DNA from: Lithobates sylvaticus
Taxonomy: Eukaryota > Chordata > Amphibia > Anura > Ranidae
Assembly: GCA_028564925.1 (NCBI GenBank)
Contig: CM053028.1
Coordinates: 626,395,380-626,459,379 of the forward strand
Length of the DNA: 64,000 nt
Direction of reading: 5' to 3'
Shown here in pieces: positions 1 to 11,141 of this stretch. The notes below the pieces were generated by a model. It had not been told where the DNA came from and searched no databases. It saw nothing but the letters and a program-made list of their open reading frames with translations. Position 1 is the first letter of the stretch, and every line of letters starts with the position of its first letter. The translations under genes were made by a program, and so were the position numbers.

Positions 1-2186
1 AAAAAAAGCATTTAAAATCACTCGTGGCTATAATGAATTGTCATCTCCCGTAATACAAAGAACAGTCATTGAAAGTCATTGATAAAAAAAAAATATGCGT
101 GGGGTTCCCCCCAAATTCAATTACCAGGCCCTTTAGGTCTGGTATGGATTTTAAGGGGAACTCTACGCCAAATAAAAAAAAATGACGTGGAGTTCCACCC
201 AAAAATCCATACCAGACCCTTTATCCGAGCACGCAATCTGGCAGGCCGCAGGAAAAGAGGGGGGAACGAGAGAGCGTCCCCCCTGAACGTACCAGGACAC
301 GTGCCCTCAACATTGGGAGGATGCTTTGGGGGTCTGTAACCCTTCAAAGCACCATGTCCCCATGTTGATGGGGACAAGGGCCTCATCCCCACAACCCTTG
401 CCCGGTGGTTGTGGGGTCTGCGGGCGGGGGGCTTATCAGAATCTGGAAGCCCCCTTTAACAAGGGGACCCCAGATCCCGCCCCCCCCCCCTGTTTGAAAT
501 GGTAAGGGGGTACAAAAGTTCCCCTAACATTTCACAAAGAAAGTGTAAAAAATAGTTAAAAAAACACACAGACACCGTTGGGAAAAGTCCTTTATTAAAA
601 ATAAAAAATAAATTCCAGTGGTGGTAATCCACTCTTGCTATCCAGCGATGGCTGATCTCAGCGCATCCTGTCTCCATGGAGACACTGCTGGATGGGGGCG
701 GGGTCACCCGTACATCACTGGGGAAGCCCAGCTTTTCCCTTGCGTCAGAGGGGGTCGGGGTCAGGTGACAGGTGGCTCGGTCCTCCTCAGCTAAGACCTG
801 GGATTCCCGCAGTGTCTCCGTGGAGAAACCCAGGGGAAACCCAGGCTTCCCCAGTGATGTACAGCTGACCCCGCCCCCCCTTCTGACGCAAGGGAAAAGC
901 TTGGCTTCCCCAGTGATGTATGGGTGACCCCACGGCCCTCTGATGTAACGCAGGTTTCCGTTACATCAGAGGGGGGCGGGGTCACCCGTACGTCACTGGG
1001 GAAGCCTGGCTTCCCCCTTGTGTTGCGTCAGAGGGGGGCGGGGTCAGGTGACGGGTGGCCCGGTCCTCCTCAGCTAAAACGGGATTCTCGCAGTGTCTCC
1101 GTGGAGACAGGATGCGCTGCGCTGGACGTCGTCGGAGGAGATCACTCATCGATGGACCCCGGAGAATAGATCAGCCATCGCTGGATAGCAAGAGTGGATT
1201 ACCACCGCTGGAATCTTTTTTTAATTTTTAATAAAGGACTTTTCCCAACGGTGTCTGTGTGTTTTTTAACATTTTTTTACACTTTCTTTGTGACATGGTA
1301 GGTACCCCCTTACCATTTCAAACGGGAGGCGGGATCTGGGGGTCCCCTTGTTAAAGGGGGATTCCATATTCTGATAAGCCCCCCCCGCCCGCAGACCCCC
1401 ACAACCACCGGGCAAGGGTTGTGGGGATGAGGCCCTTGTCCCCATCAACATGGGGACATGGTGCTTTGAGCATCCTCCCAATGTTGAGGGCATGTGGCCT
1501 GGTACGGTTCAGGAGGGGGGGCGCTCTCTCATCCCCCCTCTTTTCCTGTGGTCTGCCAGGTTGCATGCTCGGATAAAGGGTCTGGTATGGTTTTTTGGGT
1601 GGAACTCCACGCCATTTTTTTTTTATTTGGCGTGGAGTTCCCCCTTAAAATCCATACCATTCAGGTCTGGTATGGATATTAAGGGGGAACCCCGCGTCAT
1701 TTTTTTTTATAATTTGACCGGGTTCCCCTTAATATCCATAAAAGACCTGAAGGGCCTGGTAATTGAATTTGGGGGGAACCAAATGACTTTCAATGACTGT
1801 TCTCTGTATTAAGGGAGCCGACAATTCATTATAGCAGCGAGTGATTTTAAATTACTTTTTTTCCTGCAAAAATGACACTTTGTGCAGGGACAGTTCTAAG
1901 CACAGGAAACATGCACCCCTTTACAGGCATACTATACACACCCCCCAGGTATGAAATTTAAAGGAATATTACACTTTTATTGTTTCACTTTAAGCATTAT
2001 TAAAATCACTGCTCCCGAAAAAACGTCAGTTTTTAAAACTTTTTTTTGCATTGATACATGTCCCCTGATACATTTTGAACGTTCGAGTGCCATAGACTTT
2101 AATAGGGTTCTAAAGTTCACACAAACTTTAGGTCTGTTCGCAGGTTCTGGTGCGAACCGAACAGGGGGGTGTTCGGCTCATTCCTA
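1..2186. mobile_element. hAT-derived fold-back element with very long inverted repeats, left tip outside window
   Basis: Bases 1 to about 690 reappear inverted at about 1,085 to 1,860, so the stretch can fold into one long hairpin. The segment 1,861-2,186 continues the right arm and is an inverted copy of the hAT left end also seen at 8,859-9,290. The right tip reads GGCTCATTCCTA, which on the other strand (TAGGAATGAGCC) differs by one base from the hAT tip TAGGGATGAGCC. The matching left tip must lie before base 1. The core, about 690-1,085, holds GC-rich blocks in both orientations around a CACTGGGGAAGC motif. No transposase is encoded, so the element would depend on a relative such as the 8,859 copy. 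The candidate 8-bp duplication at the right edge is GTAGGGAC (2,187-2,194), which cannot be checked here. Confidence 0.75.
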
Positions 2187-3131
2187 GTAGGGACATAGTA
2201 ATGCACATTTTTTTAACCTCTTTGGATTTAACAGACTGTGCAAGTGACCATGTAGTTTTATTTGATTTATTTTTAATTATGAACATTATCACAATGTAGT
2301 TTCATAAAATGTAGTTCTACAAAGTCTATTTTGTGTGCATGCATATAGACTTTATTGCAATGAAAGTTTTTCATATGGTCATGCAAATGTACGAGACAAC
2401 TACGTTTCTGATGTGGGAAGTGTTTCCCAGGATTGGGGTGTACACAGCACTGATATCAGATAATTGTACCCATTTTTATGAAAAATCTGTTCCATTCTGT
2501 TCTATGCTTGGCATAGACGATAGAACCTTGTGTCCAGACTCATATTCATTGGTGGATAGGATGTATGGGCTGTTGTAAACCAAATTAAATACAATTTACT
2601 GGGCCATATGAAACTTTGGATAGATTTGTCCCTAATTTTAGGAGTTCTAGAGGCAAATGATAGTTGCTTAGACTTAATGCTGTACAGTGGGAGATAAAAT
2701 GTGTTTAAAAAAAAAAAAGAAATTAACTAAATTAGTGTAGTTTTGTTTCTAAACAGATCCTTGTTTTAGATGTGGTCTCTTGTTCCAATCAAAGCCACTA
2801 AAGGAATGTATGTCAGTAACTCTTGATGACTGCAAGTACATTAAAGATCATAAAAAGAAGTGGAAGAATTCACAATCCAAGTGTCCATTTAAATCCACAT
2901 TTGTGACGGTGACATTTTCAGCTTCTATAGTAGTCTGAGTGAGACTAGCAGGAGTGTTATTCACTTAAGTGCAAGTGGAATGCATACAAGAGACTGTTGC
3001 AGACAAAGACATTGGAAGTATTTCAGTAATGGACAATTCTAAATAATTATATGTGATACTCTGTATGTAGAGAATTACTGTTGTTTTGTTTGTTATATAT
3101 GTTATAAGTATTATTATTGTGAACACCTTAA

Positions 3132-3465
3132 AGTGGAACTTTGGTCAGAAAAATAATTCCTGCTGTATCACTTGAGGCTGATCCCTTTTGCAGGTGTAGC
3201 TATGAAACACAGTAAAAAATAAGTGCCTATACTGTTTAAAATCCACTGTTCCACCCTGCTCTGCACAGGCTCAGTTGTGCTCTATTTTTTTTTTTTTGCA
3301 TTGATTAAAATCTAGAGGCCAGTCTGCTGACAGCCTGAAATTCTACTGCTGCTCAAAGGTTCCGGGCTTCTGTAAAATGGTAGCATAATAATTAATGTGG
3401 AATGTATTTTTCTTGCTAATGAACCTTATTTAATCACATTTTTGTGAGTAGAGTTCCACTTTGAG
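3132..3465. mobile_element. MITE with AAAGTGGAACT inverted ends
   Basis: The left end reads AAAGTGGAACTTTGG and the right end AGAGTTCCACTTT, giving an inverted pair of about 12 bp around some 310 bp without a coding frame. The ends resemble those of the TA-flanked MITE at 8,165-8,584 (AAGCGGAGTTCC), so a related Tc1/mariner-type origin is plausible. The insertion lies within the provirus fossil. Target duplication is unclear on the right side. Confidence 0.55.
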
Positions 3466-3874
3466 TAAATGTTCAATCATTATAAACAAATAGTTTTATC
3501 ATTTGCTAAAAAATATTTTATGGTATTTATATCTCGATATTTGCAAGAACTCTCATTTATATGTTGGGAGACACTTATACAAAACACAAGACAAAAAGCA
3601 AGATGTATATGTGTGTACAAATTTATTTAATATGATGTTTCAAAATTTGTGGGAAGACTATAGAAGTCAAACTAATGAAATACCTAGACTGACTATATTG
3701 ACCTATGACGTGACCAGGGTAATAGTGACTGGTAGGTGGAGTCAAGGTTAATAAATTATAAGAATTTTAAATGTATTGTATGGGAAATAGTATTGGCTGG
3801 AAACTAGTAAATAAAATGTAAAAGAATAGTCTATATAGGATACTTCATACAAAAAACATGTACGAATAATGTTG

Positions 3875-4268
3875 TAGACATGTGCGATTAGTTTCGTACG
3901 AATCGAAAATTCATACGAATTTCTGGAAATTCGTACATTTGTACGAATCCGAAATACAAATTTTTATGCATATGAATTCTGTACGAAATACGAAATTTCG
4001 TTTACGAATTTCGGATCCAAATTAACAGAAACGTGACTGGTGTTTTGCATACGAATTCTGTACGAAATACGAAATTTCATTTACGAATACGACATTTCGT
4101 TTACGAATACGACATTTCGTTTACGAATTTCGGATCCAAATTAACAGAAACTTTTAATATTTACGATTCGTACGAAAAATTCTTATTTCGTACGAATTTG
4201 AACTAAATTTTTAATACGAAACAGAACGGAATGAAACAAAACTAATTTTTTGACGGCGCCTATGTCTA
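3875..4268. mobile_element. hAT-type MITE rich in ACGAAT
   Basis: The ends are TAGACATGTGC on the left and the inverse of TAGACATAGGC on the right. The 8 bp TAATGTTG flank both sides (3,867-3,874 and 4,269-4,276), which is the duplication length of hAT transposons. The inside is built of short ACGAAT/ATTCGT words in both orientations and could fold back on itself. No coding frame. The same family occurs at 51,793-52,966. Confidence 0.8.
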
Positions 4269-5125
4269 TAATGTTGAGGAATATTCTAGGAGTATTATAT
4301 TATGATAAAACTATATAGATACATGTATATTATTTTAGGGGATGTTGTAGAAGTAAAAGGAATGCACTAAATTAAGTTATTAGATAAAATGATAGTGTAG
4401 GAGCCATTGTTTTGTAGGTTGCGCTGTAATGCTTGCCAGATACCTATTGTATCCTGACACTGACTATTTAAAAAAAAAAAAGAGACAAATATCGGATGAT
4501 CGCAGAAGACATGATGCAACTTGTTACAAATGTTAATTGCCACAAAGGAAGGATTTCATGCAACAAAGGAGGAACTGAAACATCTGAGACTTGTATCTTT
4601 GCAGAACAGGTATGCATTGAACTTGTGTCTTACAGCATCCAAAGCAGCTTGTGCTATGATTCTGGACCAGCAAATGATGATGAAGAAGGATATCTCTCCA
4701 GACACATCAAGCACTTGACTAAGCTGAAAAGACCTATGCAGGAAAAGATAGAGCCTTATGGGACTGAGTCTACTGAATGGTCCCTGGAACCACATACTTG
4801 GCTTTTATTAAGTAGCTAAACAGATTGTTCCTCTTCCCTGTTATCCTTGATGTGATGTTGCTGAGTAACTGTTGCCTGTTGCAAGAAGTTTGTGGCAAGG
4901 ATGATCATGATGCCACTGAGACTGACAACTATGTTTTCCATGCCACATATGGAGACGACTTTGCAGCTAAAGAAGAAGATGCAGTGTGTTTTTGATTGGA
5001 CTGTTTTTTGTTTTTTGGACTATTTATGTGATAAGTGTCGGGGGCATAGGGTCTCTGAAGGGCATGGTGGGTGATCTGTATTGTAATTGCTGTGAGGCTT
5101 GTGTAAAGCCTCAATAGGGGGGAAA

Positions 5126-6423
5126 TGTTGTAGAATCTCATATTAGCCAATGTATTCCATATTATTCACATTGATTTGCATATGTTTTATTGATAATATA
5201 ATTATTATTATTATTATATAGTAGTGGTCTTATCAATAACATTGTTAAATAGTAAAACAATAATTATTAATCTTTATTAATGTATAAATATAGAGAAAGT
5301 TTTAAATGCTGAACTTTAGATGACCGCTCTGCTTATTTCTCATACTTTTTATAGGATAGTTTACTGGGTGAAAGTTCATTAGAATAGATTTAAGTTATAT
5401 AGAACTGTCCCAAGTCCTTGAAATGCATATAAATCAAACAGATAAGATAACAAAACAGGTGATTAAAATAATTATGTGGAATATGGGAAAGTTATGTACA
5501 GAACATTAATTAAGTTTGACAGGGTCAAACAAAGGTCTGTTTGTGCCCTCATTAAAACTGTTAAAATACATGCATATAGTGAGACATATAACACATCTGG
5601 TGGGGTTATTGGAAGTTTATTCTCCCAAAACTCGTAAATCTGTAATTCTTGAACTTAGTTAAATCTTATCAAGATGAGGAGAGTTTGATAACACAGCTGG
5701 GTGCCAGACTGTCTCTACACAGGTGTTTTTAATTGGACAAAAGCAGTTATAAATCACTTTAATGAACATATAGGAATTCTGGGAATAATTAAGTTTATCT
5801 GGTTATGGAACAGGTGTCAGATTTATGGCTAGTTACATTGACATAGATCTTAGCGACCAATCACATGTAGGAGAGATGATTAAGATGAGGCTTGTAAAGA
5901 GTATATAAATGCAAGCTCTACAATTGTTAGTCAGACAAGTCAGATAGGAGCTCATAAGGCTGAACTCTGTGTATGCTGCCCTATTGCAAGGGTCATAGAG
6001 GTCAGAACCAATGGGCTAATATCTGTCCGTAACTTGTCTCCTCGTACTAGTCAGAAAAGACTTCTTAACTTGCTCCAGAGTGTGGTCTCAGGTGAATTTC
6101 CCTCACATACTTTGTCGAGCTGGAAGCCAGAACTCTGTGAGGGGACCAGACCACTGGTCGATCGACTGGTCCCTATCAGGTGACGGGTTCCCAAGAAATG
6201 GTAGAAAAGACCCATTCTGGTTCAAGGTGAGAACAATTCACAATTGTTTAAATTTGGTTAGGGAATAAGAATACCTATATCTAATATGATTGCATTGTAA
6301 GAAACTGTATAAATTAGACCTGTATGTTGTAATACTTTGAACATAATCCTGTATGTTGCCAGCTGTTAATAAACCTGCCTTGCTGAAGTTCTGCCTGGTT
6401 TGATACTTTACTATTTTACTTCA
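5126..6423 (+). mobile_element. 3' LTR of the provirus fossil
   Basis: The LTR begins TGTTGTAG directly after a purine tract and is about 1.3 kb long, at the long end for retroviral LTRs. It contains a good TATA box (TATATAAA, 5,902-5,909) and a polyadenylation signal AATAAA at 6,368-6,373. The right edge is placed by eye at ...ACTTCA (6,423). No second LTR lies in the window, so age and target duplication cannot be read. The AT-rich stretch 5,160-5,300 is part of U3. Confidence 0.6.
5902..5909 (+). promoter_or_regulatory. TATA box of the provirus LTR
   Basis: TATATAAA sits about 460 bp before an AATAAA signal in the same LTR, the usual order of promoter and poly(A) signal. Activity is not implied. 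Confidence 0.5.
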
Positions 6424-7085
6424 GTCCTCTGGCGGCTGCTGTCGCTGTATCCTCCGGATGTGTGGGCAGCGGGTGACAGCCAACTCAGTGCAGCTGTCCT
6501 AGAAGAGGACATCCACACAATGCTCCATCCAGCATTGCCTGACCAGCTTGTGACACACACCGCTTCTCCTGCCCCTCTCTCCCTGCCCATGTGCGGCATA
6601 TATGAAGAGTAAAAGGGGCGGGAAGATTAAACAAGCAGCCGACATCCACATTAAAGCCGCTGACCTTGAACCCCCCCTGTACCATCCAAGTGAGTGAGCT
6701 GAACTCTGTCACTGACCAGACCCTCCCCCTCTCTCTGCCCCGCTCTCTCTGCCACCTCTCCCCCCTCTCTTTCTCCCTGTCCCCCTCTCTCTGCCACCCC
6801 TCCTTTTCGCTCTCTCTCTCCCTGTTTCCTTCTCTCCCTGTCCCCCCTCTCACTGCCCCACTCCCCCTCTCTATCTCCCCCTCTCTCTGCCCTCTACCTG
6901 CCCCCTCTCTCAGCCCCCCTCTATTTGCCCCCTCTGTCTCTCTCTGTCCCCCTCTCTCTGTCCCTCTCCCCCTCCCCCTCTTCCTGTCCCCACTCTCTCT
7001 GCTCCCCCTGTCCCCCTCTCTCTGTCCCCCTCCTTGTCCCTACTCTCTCTGCCCCCGTCCACCTCTCCCTGTCCACCCTCTCCCT
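6424..7085. repeat. Unassigned DNA followed by a CT-rich simple tract
   Basis: I recognise nothing in 6,424-6,714. From about 6,715 to 7,085 the + strand is almost pure C and T, made of CCCCTCTCTCTG-like words, with very few purines. Such polypyrimidine tracts can adopt triplex (H-DNA) structure. The long open frames here on both strands are composition effects and are not called as genes. Confidence 0.7.
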
Positions 7086-7326
7086 ATAGTGTGGGGTGTT
7101 GACTTGGCCCCAGCCAAAGGCAGGGTGCCTTTGGCCAATCATGGCTCTTTTAGTACATTGTGCTGTAATTGGCCAAAGCATACAGGTCGCGTGCATGCTT
7201 TGGCCAATCAGCAGTCTTCAATGCACTTCAAAATCACAGTGCATTATGTGGCGTTTGTTGACTGGTGAACGTCCCATGAGCACCCATATGTTTGTTTGTT
7301 CAACTCGAACATTGGGACCTTTACTA
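7086..7326. mobile_element. Remnant resembling the right end of the hAT family
   Basis: The segment carries two inverted blocks, ATTGGCCAAAGCAT and ATGCTTTGGCCAAT (about 7,171-7,214). They closely match the inverted pair 16,233-16,276 near the right end of the complete hAT at 8,859-16,419. It is followed by a GAACGT...CAACTCGAAC stretch like that hAT's terminal region. The tip itself is degraded. Confidence 0.45.
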
Positions 7327-7600
7327 ATCTAGAGGGATCACCAGGCAATGAAAGGTGGTCCTAAATGCTCTATATAGATCTTTCTATCGCTGGAGGGGTC
7401 ACCAGTAAGAGGAAGGAGGTCCTGATTCCTCTATATAGATCTTTATATTACTAGAGGAGTTACCAGAAGGAGTGTGGTCCTGATTCCCCTATATAGATCT
7501 TTAGTTATCATTAGAGGGGTCACCAGCAGGGGGAAGGAGGACCTGATTCCTTTTTATATATACCTTTATATCACTAGAGGGATAACCAGCAGGGGGAAGT
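7327..7600 (+). repeat. About 72-bp tandem repeat inside a LINE relic
   Basis: Roughly four units share CTAGAGGGGTCACCAG, a GGAAGGAGGTCCTGATTCC stretch and TATATAGATCTTTA. The same unit occurs about two and a half times in inverse orientation at 51,490-51,635, next to the paralogous LINE copy, so the expansion differs between the two copies. Confidence 0.7.
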
Positions 7601-7687
7601 TATGGAGACCTCACGTACAAAAAGATATTGATAAGATAGAATGAATCCAGAGATGGGTAACAAAAATGAGGAAAGGTCTTGGGATAT

Positions 7688-8121
7688 GTAAAAATGAAGG
7701 ATTCGCCCTGGGACTTTAAATGAAGTGGGTACTGTTTCCGCCAGTAAACATAACAGTAGTAAATATAGTATATGATTTATTCAAGTACAATTGTTTACAT
7801 GCATAGATAACACCAACAGTTGCCAATTAAAAGAGATACATAAACAAGGAATATTGGTACATAAATGTAGTAGTAGTCATAGTACACGGGCATCGTACTA
7901 CCCGACTAGTTTTGCGAGATCCAGCTCGCTCTTCAGGGGTGGATGTGTGTAACAACATACCTAGGATGAAAAAATATATATGTTTGGCAATATGGCACAG
8001 TATTAGTTCTAAGGCACAGGTTAGGAGGGGTTGTGGGTCCCCATACACACCACTGAGCTTGACTATGGCTCAAAGGGATGGAAGTGTGTCACTGGGGACA
8101 CCAGACCTGTTCCTTTTCTTT
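7688..8121 (-). mobile_element. 434-bp insert with 14-bp target duplication (Penelope- or SINE-like)
   Basis: The LINE sequence AGGTCTTGGGATAT stands on both sides (7,674-7,687 and 8,122-8,135). A duplication this long points to target-primed reverse transcription, as used by LINEs, SINEs and Penelope-like elements. No coding frame is evident. On the minus strand positions 7,936 down to 7,871 read CTGAAGA, a GCGAG/CTCGC stem, AAAAC, then a further hairpin, a layout like a hammerhead ribozyme core. Family assignment is inference. Confidence 0.55.
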
Positions 8122-8164
8122 AGGTCTTGGGATATAACATTTGGAAAGAGACTTCAGGAACTTA

Positions 8165-8584
8165 AAGCGGAGTTCCGCCGGAAAAAAAAAATTAAAGTCA
8201 GCAGCTACAAATACTGCAGCTGCTGACTTTTAATATATGGACACGATCTGTCCCTCGGCTCTCGGGCGGAGGCCCCCCGCCATCTTCGGTAAGGGATTTA
8301 GGAAGTGAAGCCTTGCGGCTTCACAGCCTGGTTTCCTACTGCGCATGCGCAATCTCACAGGTCCCTGCTGTCTACTGGGACCTGTGTGTCTCCCAGAAAA
8401 CAGCGGGGGGGGGGAGGGGCCGGACATGGCGTAGTTCCCCGCAGATACTGCGACGATCTATGCCCGAAAGTGGGAGCAAATACCTGGATTACCTCTGTTC
8501 TCTCCCTGAAAGGTGCCAAATGTGATACTGGAGGGGGGAGGAATCCGAGAAGCAGAAGTAAAATATTTGGGTGGAACTCCGCTT
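8165..8584. mobile_element. TA-flanked MITE (AAGCGGAGTTCC ends)
   Basis: The element starts AAGCGGAGTTCCGCC and ends GGTGGAACTCCGCTT, a near-perfect inverted pair. TA stands on each side (8,163-8,164 and 8,585-8,586). With the element and one TA removed, the LINE frame runs on (…YSLEERRE…), and the paralogue at about 51,340 shows the uninterrupted sequence. TA duplication indicates Tc1/mariner-type mobilisation. The interior has two short antiparallel GC-rich blocks and no gene. Confidence 0.8.
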
Positions 8585-9889
8585 TAATATGTACAGTCTG
8601 GAGGAAAGAAGGGAAAGGAAAGACATGATTGAAACCTTCAAATACATCAAGGGGGTGAATAAGGTTCAGGAGGGCAGTGTTTTCAATACGAATCTAAAAA
8701 CAAGAACATGGGTACATGTCCTCAAACTAACTGGAGGAAAGTTCAAAACTAATCTTAGAAAGCATTATTTTACTGAAAGGGTAGTTGATGCTTGGAATAG
8801 ACTTCCAGTAGAGGAAGCAAGTTAGCCAACAGTAAATGGCTTCAAACATGCTTGGGACTAGGGATGAGCCGAACACACCCCGGGTTCGGTTCGCACCAGA
8901 GCCTTCGAACGGACCGAAAGTTTGCGCGAATTTTCGAACCCTATTCGTTATAATGGACGCGAACGTTCGAAATCAAAATTGCTAATTACAAAGGCCAATA
9001 TGCATGTTAATGTCATAAAACAGGTTTGGGGACCCGGGTCCTGCCCCAGGGGACATATATCATTGCAAAAAGAACTTTTAAAAACTAACGTTTTTTTGGG
9101 AGCAGTCATTTTAATGATGCATAAAGTAAAAAAAAAGCGAAATTTTCCTTTAAATATGGTACCTGGGGGGTGTCTAAAGTATGCCTGTGAAGTGGCATGT
9201 GTTTCCCGTGTTTAGAACTGTCCTTGCACAAAATGACATTTGTAAAGGAAAAAAAGAAGCCTTTTAAAACCACTTGCGGCTTTAATGTCATGTCTTGTCC
9301 TGGCCGCCATATGGCTTAAAATCCTTGAGAAAAATGGCATGGCTACCCCAACACCCCCCCCCCCTCACCCCAGCCCCTTTGGGTCTTGTATGGATATTAA
9401 GGGGGACCCCGCACCCAAAATAAAACCCTATACCTACAACCCTATATACTCTGAACAGCAGTATATAGGTGGTGCAAACAAGACACGGACTGTAGGTTTG
9501 TTCTTAAGTAGAATTTGAACAGGTACATTATGAAGTGTAGCTCCATCCCAAAAAAATCAATTTTTAAGCTTTTTGGAGAACATAGGGAGGGGTTATCACC
9601 CCTGTAACATTTGCTGTCTTTGCACATCTGTTCAGAACATGTCACCTCACTTTCCGTCCCAATGACAAATGTTTTTGGAAAAGTGGGGTTTTAATTGAAA
9701 CAAGGATTGGTGATAAAGCATCAGTAGAGAGGAGATACCTTTTTCCCAAATTAAATCTAACAGGATAGAATTTCCCTTCCTAGGGGTAGATTTCCTCTCA
9801 CTTCCTGTTTTCTCTTTCCGTTTGCAAGTAGGAGTCGTTTGTAAGTTGGATGTTTGAAAGTAGGGGCCTGCCGTATATACTCTGCAGAA

Positions 9890-11040
9890 ATTTGCCCTAT
9901 TAGATGTTGGTGTAGCCACAAGACTGGTGGGCACAGGAATGGGCCCTGCTGTGAGTTAATAGATCAAGATTTGTACTTGCATGCACCTGTTGAACCGGGC
10001 AGAAAAATTGGGCCTTTGGTGGTGGTGGTGGTGGTGGACGGTGTTGCCACAAGACTGTAAGCCCTCACAGTTACTCTTGGTGGGTGCAGGAATGGGCTCT
10101 GCTGTGAGTTATTAGATCAAGATTTGTAATTGCATGCACCTGTTGAACAGGGCAGAAAAATTGGGCCTTTGGTGGTGGTGGTGGTGGTGGACGGTGTTGC
10201 CACAAAACTGTAGGCCCTCATAGTTACTCTTGGTGGGCGCAGGAATGGGCCCTGCTGTGAACTATTAGATCAAGATTTGTAATTACACGCCCCTGTTAAA
10301 CAGGGGCTGAAAAATTGTGCCTTAGGCATTGGTGCTGGTGCCACAACACTGCAACCCCTCACAGATACTGTACTCTTAGCACAGCAATGAAACCTGTTGC
10401 AAAGCATTGCCTAAAAATTGTAATTACACGCCCCAACAGGGGCTGAAAAATTGTGCCTTAGGCACTGGTGCTGGTGCCACAACACTGCAACCCCTCAGAG
10501 ATACTGTACTTGGAGCACAGCAGTCACACCTGTTGCGAAGCATCTTTTAAAAAAATTGTAATTACACGCCCCTGTTATACAGGGGCTGAAAAATTGTGCC
10601 TTAGGCACTGGTGCTGGTGCCACAACACTGCAACCCCTCACAGATACTGTACTTGGAGCACAGCAGTCACACCTGTTGCGAAGCATCTTTTTAAAAAATT
10701 GTAATTACACGTCCCTGTTATACAGGGGCTGAAAAATTGTGCCTTAGGCACTGGTGCTGGTGCCACAACACTGCAACCCCTCACAGATACTGTACTCTGA
10801 GCACAGCAATGAGACCTGTTGCAAAGCATTGCCTAAAAATTGTAATTACACGCCCCAACAGGGGCTGAAAAATTGTGCCTTAGGCACTGGTGCTGGTGCC
10901 ACATTACTGCAACCCCTCACAGATACTGTACTTGGAGCACAGCAGTCACACCTGTTGTGAAGCATCTTTTTAAAAAATTGTAAGTACACGCCCCTGTTAT
11001 ACAGGGGCTGAAAAATTGTGCCTTAGGCACTGGTGTGGTG
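9890..11040 (-). repeat. About 140-bp tandem repeats in the 3' part of the hAT
   Basis: About eight units share CAGGGGCTGAAAAATTGTGCC, GGCACTGGTGCTGGTGCCAC, CAACCCCTCACAGATACTGT and a TTGTAATTACACGCC block. Spacing between the ATTACACGCC blocks is about 138-157 bp. The left units carry a GGT trinucleotide run. The same units occur about three times at 22,085-22,560 in the second hAT copy, so the array belongs to the family and varies in copy number. Confidence 0.85.
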
Positions 11041-11141
11041 GCATGGATCATTGAGGAGGAGGAAGAGGATAGTCAGTGAACATAACAGGCCAGTCACTCA
11101 GCATCAGCATAGGCAGTCTTGAAGGGATGTGACATTATAAA

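Larger units (their letters stand above)
2187..5125 (+). mobile_element. Retrovirus-like provirus fossil, interior (integrase piece and envelope remnant)
   Basis: The frame at about 2,400-2,577 resembles the C-terminal half of a retroviral integrase core: a PRxG stretch, a LISDNxTHF-like motif and a closing DRM (VERMN-like) motif. Between about 4,490 and 5,120 a second piece resembles the transmembrane subunit of an envelope: a VSLQNRYAL motif of the kind found in envelope heptad regions, followed by a hydrophobic stretch near 5,000. A purine tract (AATAGGGGGGAAA) lies directly before the LTR at 5,126. The copy is old and heavily broken, with many breaks, and gag, protease and RT are absent from the window. 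The same envelope region recurs inverted at 61,391-63,825. Genus is not resolved. Confidence 0.6.
7601..8850 (+). pseudogene. CR1/L2-group LINE relic, end of reverse-transcriptase ORF
   Basis: The clearest piece is the frame at 8,586-8,825. It ends in [14 protein letters not shown]-like sequence (here [19 protein letters not shown]), the conserved tail that follows RT in CR1/L2-group LINEs. Reading on past 8,850 the frame resumes after the hAT at 16,428 (KHRSIL). Earlier parts lie at 7,601-7,673 and 8,136-8,162. The relic has been cut by a 434-bp insert (7,688-8,121), a MITE (8,165-8,584) and the hAT at 8,859. A paralogous copy lies inverted at 51,082-51,480. There is no RT catalytic core here, so the piece is 5'-truncated. 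Confidence 0.7.

Noticed and set aside
6666-7268. Long Pro/Leu/Ser-rich open frames on both strands
   Set aside because: They are translations of a polypyrimidine simple tract; both strands and several frames are open for compositional reasons.
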